NCBI RefSeq assembly: GCF_040659735.1
Contig: NZ_JBFANZ010000016.1
Location: forward strand, 1-64,000
Direction of reading: 5' to 3'
From: Micromonospora_I sp040659735
GTDB taxonomy: Bacteria > Actinomycetota > Actinomycetes > Mycobacteriales > Micromonosporaceae
Length of the DNA: 64,000 bases
Part shown: positions 59,379 to 64,000 of the stretch, one piece after another
How positions within the stretch are numbered: position 1 is the stretch's first letter
Layout: each line of letters starts with the position of its first letter
Program-made: the position numbers and the translations under genes
The notes under the pieces: generated by a model
The model's database searches: none
Told to the model about the DNA's origin: nothing
The model's input: only the letters and a program-made list of their open reading frames with translations

Positions 59379-60496
59379 ATGAGGGTCCTATACAAAGACT
59401 CGAGCTTCTCGGTCTGTCGGCGCAGGTTGAACCGCTCGACCACCATCTCGCGTCCGGCATTACCGAATTGGTCGCACAACTGCGGGTCGGTCAACAGCGC
59501 GAGCAGACGATCGGCCAGTGCCGCGACGTCGCGTTCCGGCACCAGAAATCCGTTGGACCCGTCCGTCACCGCTTCGGGTATCCCGCCGTGGTCGGTGCCG
59601 ACGACCGGCTTGCCAGCGGCCGCCGCCTCGAGGAGCACCATCCCGAGGCCTTCCTGGTCGCCATTGGACGCCGTCACACTGGGGAGGCAGAGCAATCGCG
59701 ACTGGCTCAGCTGCCGCAGTGTTTCGCCGTGCTGCTGGGCCCCCATGAAGCGGACAGAGTCACCGACACCGAGTTCACGCGCCAGGTCGTTGAGCGACGC
59801 GCGCAAGGGACCATCCCCGATGACCACCAGCTCCGCACCGGGAACAGCATTTCTCACGAGGGCGAACGCCTGCAGGAGATCAGCGGTGCCCTTCTTCTCC
59901 ACCAACCGCGCCACGTGGAGTATCCGAGGCGTCTCGACGAATCCAGCGGGTTGGATCGATTCGACGTCCACGCCGATGGGCAGCACAACGATGCGTTCTT
60001 CCGGGTATCCCCAATCCACCGCGCGCCGCCGGATGTGCTCCGACACGCAGATGAAGACCGCGCCTGAGTTGAAGAGATCGCGGCGCCACATGACGTAGTT
60101 GATCCAGGAAGGCTTTTTGGAGGCGAGCAGCTGCGATTTGTTGATGGTCACGTCGAAGCCGTGCAACGTCGTGACCAGCGGCACGTGCAGCGCCTTGGCC
60201 GTCTGGATCGCGTAGACGCCCTCGACACCGAAGTGGGCGTGCAGAAGCGCAGTTTGCCGCTCCTGGAGGAGTCCGCGGAGGGGCTTCGATCGCCGGGTCA
60301 GCGTGTACGACAGCAGCGGGGCTCTGCCGAATTCCGAAACACTAACCGAGTCGACCCCGGGCATGGTCGGGACCGGGTCCCTCCCCACGAACAGCGGGCG
60401 GAAGCTGCGCAGTGCCAACGCCTGGCTGGCGATGAACGTCTCCGACGGCCGGAATTGCTGGTGTCGCACGATGCCGACGGTGGGCGTGTGTGGCAC
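59375..60496 (-). CDS. GT4-family glycosyltransferase
   Basis: 373 aa. The N-terminus (TVGIVRHQQFRPSETFIASQ) is typical of GT4 enzymes of capsule and colanic-acid clusters, and LLHAHFGVEGVYAIQTAKAL and TLHGFDVT follow. The C-domain has ILHVARLVEKKGTADLLQAF, LVVIGDGPLR and DQEGLGMVLLEAAAAGKPVV. GTG 60496 is preceded by GAGGAG and AAAGGAA. Its first ~50 codons overlap the tail of the polymerase gene in another frame. Confidence 0.93.
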   Translation of the reverse strand: MPHTPTVGIVRHQQFRPSETFIASQALALRSFRPLFVGRDPVPTMPGVDSVSVSEFGRAPLLSYTLTRRSKPLRGLLQERQTALLHAHFGVEGVYAIQTAKALHVPLVTTLHGFDVTINKSQLLASKKPSWINYVMWRRDLFNSGAVFICVSEHIRRRAVDWGYPEERIVVLPIGVDVESIQPAGFVETPRILHVARLVEKKGTADLLQAFALVRNAVPGAELVVIGDGPLRASLNDLARELGVGDSVRFMGAQQHGETLRQLSQSRLLCLPSVTASNGDQEGLGMVLLEAAAAGKPVVGTDHGGIPEAVTDGSNGFLVPERDVAALADRLLALLTDPQLCDQFGNAGREMVVERFNLRRQTEKLESLYRTLI

Positions 60497-61859
60497 TTTC
60501 CTTTAACTCCTCGCCAAGGTTCCGGATAAGGTAAGCGATCAGCAGCGAAACAATGGGTATGAGGTGTATCTCACCGAAGATGTCGGTGTTCTCCCCCATC
60601 CCTTGTATCAAGATCCACCCGACTGCCGCGCCGGCGTAGCTCACGAAACTCTTGTCGCAGGTGAAACGGCGCGATAGCCCCCGGACGAAGAGCCAGAATG
60701 CTAGCGCGAAGAAGATGACGGTCAGCACCAGTCCGGGGATCCCCGTGCTGGACCAGGCTGCCAGGAGAAGGTTGTGCGGAGGGAAGCTCCGATGGAGACC
60801 GTAATCTGCGGCATACGGCGTGAAGCCGGCGTCCCACCCGCCATACCCGAGTCCGAGGATCGGGGTGTCCTGGAAGGATTTGGCCCCGAATCCCCACATG
60901 ACCGTACGACCAAGAAGGGCCTCGCTCAAGGCGACGAGGAGGCCGCGGTTGGCGGCGTACAGCAGCAGGACCACGGCCATACCCAGGGAGCCCGCCAGGA
61001 TCAGCGGGTGTCGCCGGACCACCGTTGCCGCCCGGTTCATCCGGGTGACGCCGAACGCGATCGCGGGCAAGGCGAGCGCGAGGATCGTGGCGGACTTCGA
61101 ACCGGTGAACGGCACCGACACCAGGGCGGCGATGCCTACCAGTCGGACCCACCGCGTATGGGTGACGGAGGCCACGGCGAGCGCGGCGAGGCCACTGACG
61201 CCGAGGAACATCGCGGCGACATTCGCGTTGATGAACACCCCGCCGGACTTGGCTACATCAAACACGTTGTTCGGTTTGTCGCCGAAGAAGTCCGCGATCG
61301 TGTTCTCACCGATGAAGACGCCGCCGATGGACCGGAGAAACATGGCTTCAACGGCCGGCTGCACCCGGAAGAGGATTACGAGACCCGCCTCGAGGGCCAC
61401 CCATGGCCAGTACACACGTTGCACGTGTCGGAGCAGGTCGGGATCTTGCCTGACCGCTTCCCACATCAACATGAGTGTGACGATGAACTGGCCGAGTAGG
61501 ACGATTGACTGCAGGCCGGCCCGCGGTTCGGGCGACCACACCAATGCGAGCAGCCGTACCGCCAGGAGTGCGACCAGGACGCGGAACAGGCCAAGCCCGA
61601 ACAGACGACGGTCGGGGCTACGTTTGACCCCGACTGATACGGCCGGCAACAGGAGCGCGGTGACGATGGTCGTCAGAGCGATGTCGATGCTGCCTTCAGG
61701 GAGCAGGTAGAGCTGCGGCAGAGCGAGGAAGAGCACGACCGAGACCCTGACCCGGTGTGAGTGACCAGAGACGAACGCCGTCAGGCCAACAACCAGCCGA
61801 CGGGCTGTCCCGGTGACGGCCAGCCTATCCACGCGGTTGCCCGATCGTTCCCGGGTCAC
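60342..61859 (-). CDS. Wzy-like O-antigen/exopolysaccharide polymerase
   Basis: 505 aa (GTG 61859, preceded by GAGGGG; GTG 61832 is an alternative). About 12 transmembrane helices with a large periplasmic loop containing IPGLG-like segments (TPILGLGYGGWDAGFTPYAA) and FPPHNLLLAAWSSTGIPGLV, the Wzy_C/O-antigen ligase signature. It would join flipped repeat units outside the membrane. The C-terminal ~60 residues (after RNLGEELK) are Pro/Arg-rich and overlap the next gene by 155 nt. The start overlaps the upstream glycosyltransferase gene by 35 nt. Confidence 0.88.
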   Translation of the reverse strand: MTRERSGNRVDRLAVTGTARRLVVGLTAFVSGHSHRVRVSVVLFLALPQLYLLPEGSIDIALTTIVTALLLPAVSVGVKRSPDRRLFGLGLFRVLVALLAVRLLALVWSPEPRAGLQSIVLLGQFIVTLMLMWEAVRQDPDLLRHVQRVYWPWVALEAGLVILFRVQPAVEAMFLRSIGGVFIGENTIADFFGDKPNNVFDVAKSGGVFINANVAAMFLGVSGLAALAVASVTHTRWVRLVGIAALVSVPFTGSKSATILALALPAIAFGVTRMNRAATVVRRHPLILAGSLGMAVVLLLYAANRGLLVALSEALLGRTVMWGFGAKSFQDTPILGLGYGGWDAGFTPYAADYGLHRSFPPHNLLLAAWSSTGIPGLVLTVIFFALAFWLFVRGLSRRFTCDKSFVSYAGAAVGWILIQGMGENTDIFGEIHLIPIVSLLIAYLIRNLGEELKESATHAHRRHRATPAIPAVGDVHRQPGVGTAQLPPAVRGEGPGPDHARGRLG

Positions 61860-63096
61860 ACGGCCCCTCGGCGTCAGCGCCTCTCGGGCTCCGCGTCTTC
61901 GCGGCGATGCCTCTGAGGAGCTCACCACGGGACTTCCAACTGAAGCCCTGCGCGTAATCCATACGGGCGTCGATGGTCGCGTCGGATACCGGCCCGACCC
62001 TGTCCAGCACCTTGGCGACGAACCCATCGATCGACTCGGCGACATGGATGAATTGCGTGCCCTTGCCGGCCTGGATCACGTCCGGGATGGCCGTGCTGAC
62101 CACCTCGAGTCCGGCGGCGAGATACTCGTAGGACTTCAGCGGGCTGACTCCAGCCGTGTATTCGTTCAGGGCGTAAGGAATCAACCCGACGGTGCAGGTG
62201 CCGGCGACCTCGGCCAGCTGCTCAGCGGTGAGTACTCCCAGGTACCGGGCGCCAAGCCGCTCGAGTTCCGCGAGTTCGCTGTCGAATCCGCCACCGCCGG
62301 CAGCCACCGGTCCTGCCAGCAGTAGTTCACCGCTGCCTTGCACCGCGGTAGCCAGGGCGCGCAGCAGGTCGACGTTCAGCTTGTGAGGCGACAGGTTGCC
62401 GGCGAATATCGCGGCCGGCCTCCGTTGCGCCGCCGGCCGGCTGGCTGCGGTGAAGACGTCGACGTCAGCGACGTTCGGGAGTGTGAGGATCTGCGGGAAC
62501 CCCACACCGGTCAGGTGTTCTTCGACGTTCTGACTCGTCGCGATCGCGAGTTGAGCCCGCTCGGCGAGCTTCTTCTCGCCGGTTGCGATGGCTGACGCGT
62601 CGATGCCAGGAAACGCCTGCAAAATATCTACACAGTGGTACAGCGTGAAGTCGGCGTACCGCTCAAGGTCGTACGTGACGGGCGTGAAACTCCACAGAAT
62701 TCGGGGTCGGGGGCTTCGTCGCCACTCGGCGACGGCTCGCTCCAGGAGAAGTCTGTTGGGCAGGCGTGTGGGCCCGTGATGTATCGGCACCACGAGCGGC
62801 GAGATGACTTTCGCCCGCTCAGGTACGGGGCGATACGCTGTTGTCGACTGGATGCCGAGGACGGAACGCCGCACGCGGCCAGCGATCCGGGTGAGGTCCT
62901 TCGCGTCGAGCCGCACCCTTCGCAAACCGAGGGACTCCACGAAATACGTATCGAAGTCCCGCGCGAGTTCCCGCACGACATAGTGCTGATTCGTCGCGAT
63001 CTGGGCGTTCCACTCCGCTGTGCCGAGAACCAGTACCGTCGGCCGAGAGGACTCGGCCCCTTCGGGAGAATCGCAGTGCGATGGCGTAGTCGTCAC
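61825..63096 (-). CDS. Glycosyltransferase, GT-B fold
   Basis: 423 aa. Features: TVLVLGTAEWNAQIATNQHY at the start, LWSFTPVTYDLERYADFTLY, the C-domain AAIFAGNLSPHKLNVDLLRA, GELLLAGPVAAGG and AGVSPLKSYEYLAAGLEVVS. This is the WcaI/TuaH-like group of GT-B enzymes found at the head of exopolysaccharide operons. GTG 63096 follows GAAAGAGA. First gene of the seven-gene cluster. Confidence 0.88.
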   Translation of the reverse strand: MTTTPSHCDSPEGAESSRPTVLVLGTAEWNAQIATNQHYVVRELARDFDTYFVESLGLRRVRLDAKDLTRIAGRVRRSVLGIQSTTAYRPVPERAKVISPLVVPIHHGPTRLPNRLLLERAVAEWRRSPRPRILWSFTPVTYDLERYADFTLYHCVDILQAFPGIDASAIATGEKKLAERAQLAIATSQNVEEHLTGVGFPQILTLPNVADVDVFTAASRPAAQRRPAAIFAGNLSPHKLNVDLLRALATAVQGSGELLLAGPVAAGGGGFDSELAELERLGARYLGVLTAEQLAEVAGTCTVGLIPYALNEYTAGVSPLKSYEYLAAGLEVVSTAIPDVIQAGKGTQFIHVAESIDGFVAKVLDRVGPVSDATIDARMDYAQGFSWKSRGELLRGIAAKTRSPRGADAEGPCDPGTIGQPRG

Positions 63097-63744
63097 TTGT
63101 CTCTTTCAGACCTATCAGGCAACGTTGCGGTGTGCTCCAGACCGGGCGCGGCCGCTGTTGCCGGCTCGCCACGGGTGCCGGGTGGATGCCCCGATCCCGT
63201 CAAGCGCATGGTCGGATGCACACCGACACCTCCGGTCCTAGCGGTCGTGCTTGCGCCCAGCCAACTCGACCAACGTCTGCGGGAGACGAGGGCGGAGGGG
63301 CGTGACGCTGCCTGCTGAGCCGGCGACAATAGACCTTAGATCGGATAGTTCTGTCAACGGCGTACGACACGCTCGACCCCGCGGTGCGCGGGCAGGAGCA
63401 ACGTCACAGGCGGTTCCGCCGTCGCAGAGGCGCGCCACAAGTCCGTTACGAGCGCTTTGTTACCCGCAATCAGCCATCGAGACTGTCCGGTCATTCCTAC
63501 CAGTCCGTCCGTTCGGTCCAACAGGATCGGCACGAAGGGACAGCGTGGTCGCGTCGTACCCGTCATCCTCCGCCCGCCTTCGGAGGAAACCCACCGCGAT
63601 CCCGACACTGCGGCGAGGGTTCAGCCACACGGGTGACCTACAGGCGGAATCGGCACGGCGTCTTCCCCGTCCGCTGCGCGCCGCCGCCCTCTACTACGTC
63701 AGGCGTAGTTTGCCGCGATCTTGGCCTTCGCCTATGTTTCCACC
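63097..63744. other. Divergent intergenic region, no gene recognised
   Basis: About 650 nt between the exopolysaccharide operon and the DUF1800 gene. Several open frames overlap here, but none has a ribosome-binding site or family features. It should hold the operon promoter, and has a run of lower GC around 63320-63350. Confidence 0.5.
63710..63738 (+). promoter_or_regulatory. Putative promoter of the DUF1800 gene, giving a near-leaderless transcript
   Basis: TTGCCG (63710-63715), 17-nt spacer and TATGTT (63733-63738); the -10 ends 6 nt before the ATG and there is no ribosome-binding site, so transcription probably starts at or next to the start codon. Confidence 0.5.
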
Positions 63745-64000
63745 ATGACCGACGATGTCGCGCTGCTGCTGCGCCGGGCCGGTTTCGGTCCGACCGCCGC
63801 AGAGCTGGCCGCCGCGAGGCAGTCAGGCTATAGCGCGACGTTGTCGGCCCTGGTCGCACCACCCGGCCCGGACGTCGGCGCGACGACCGCCCCCGTCCCC
63901 GAGTTGGGGCCGGACCCGTACGTCGGTTTGCCGAGTCCGACGCCCGCCGAGCGGGCGAAAGCGGATGGCGCGCGGAAGACGCAGACCATGCAGGTCACCC
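63745..64000 (+). CDS. DUF1800 family protein, N-terminal part (cut by window edge)
   Basis: The first 85 residues are open to the window end. They start TDDVALLLRRAGFGPTAAEL, the hallmark N-terminus of DUF1800 proteins, large proteins of unknown function usually paired with a DUF1501 gene downstream. The ATG at 63745 lacks a ribosome-binding site, consistent with leaderless translation. The remainder and any partner lie beyond the window. Confidence 0.85.
   Translation, partial: MTDDVALLLRRAGFGPTAAELAAARQSGYSATLSALVAPPGPDVGATTAPVPELGPDPYVGLPSPTPAERAKADGARKTQTMQVT

Noticed and set aside
63251..63748. 165-codon plus-strand open frame before DUF1800
   Set aside because: Overlaps the DUF1800 promoter and start, no ribosome-binding site, Arg/Ser/Pro-rich without domain features.

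Overview
The window is high-GC DNA of an actinobacterium. Gene order and content (fasR-fabD-fabH-acpP-fabF followed by a mycobacterial-type accD6, a DUF3145 gene, a conservon, many secreted glycoside hydrolases, frequent GTG starts) suggest Micromonosporaceae (Micromonospora/Actinoplanes-like). The family assignment is inference; no rRNA or other taxonomic marker is present.

Layout. 1-5.6 kb: type II fatty-acid synthase operon with the 3' end of its PucR-type regulator (FasR) and an acyl-CoA carboxylase beta subunit; FabD carries an extra C-terminal biotinyl-like domain. 5.7-13 kb: two methyltransferases, then minus-strand envelope genes (large polytopic protein, prenyl-phosphate GT2, GH3 lipoprotein, DUF3145). 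13-20 kb: a small conserved protein, beta-carbonic anhydrase, alpha/beta hydrolase, HelD-like helicase, secreted beta-propeller and CDF metal exporter. 20-25 kb: a cyclic di-AMP (ydaO) riboswitch controlling a secreted coiled-coil/M15-like protein, then a GH81 beta-1,3-glucanase under LacI-type operators, and a STAS protein. 26-33 kb: DHA2 efflux pump, a small membrane protein, molybdate ABC operon with its own regulator, AraC regulator. 33-39 kb: GH74 xyloglucanase, GH13 alpha-amylase and small membrane proteins. 39-46 kb: LuxR-ATPase regulator, PP2C phosphatase, short GntR, then a conservon (cvnABCD) joined to a styrene monooxygenase-like flavoenzyme. 46-54 kb: phage-type amidase, PAS-GGDEF diguanylate cyclase, F420-type oxidoreductase, VOC protein next to an AraC remnant, secreted DUF1996 protein under a LacI-type operator, and a membrane protein with a degenerate kinase-like N-terminus. 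54-63.1 kb: a seven-gene exopolysaccharide operon (four glycosyltransferases, Wzy-like polymerase, MurJ/Wzx-like flippase, acyltransferase). 63.7 kb to the edge: start of a DUF1800 gene.

How it works together. The left part is core lipid metabolism. The middle and right are adaptive functions: secreted polysaccharide degradation (GH81, GH74, GH13, possibly DUF1996), envelope glycan synthesis, and signalling (c-di-AMP riboswitch, c-di-GMP cyclase, conservon, PP2C, STAS). An identical 12-bp palindrome upstream of GH81 and DUF1996 suggests one sugar-responsive LacI-family regulon. A family of extragenic inverted repeats recurs at three or four sites. No tRNA, rRNA, CRISPR array, transposase or integrase was found.
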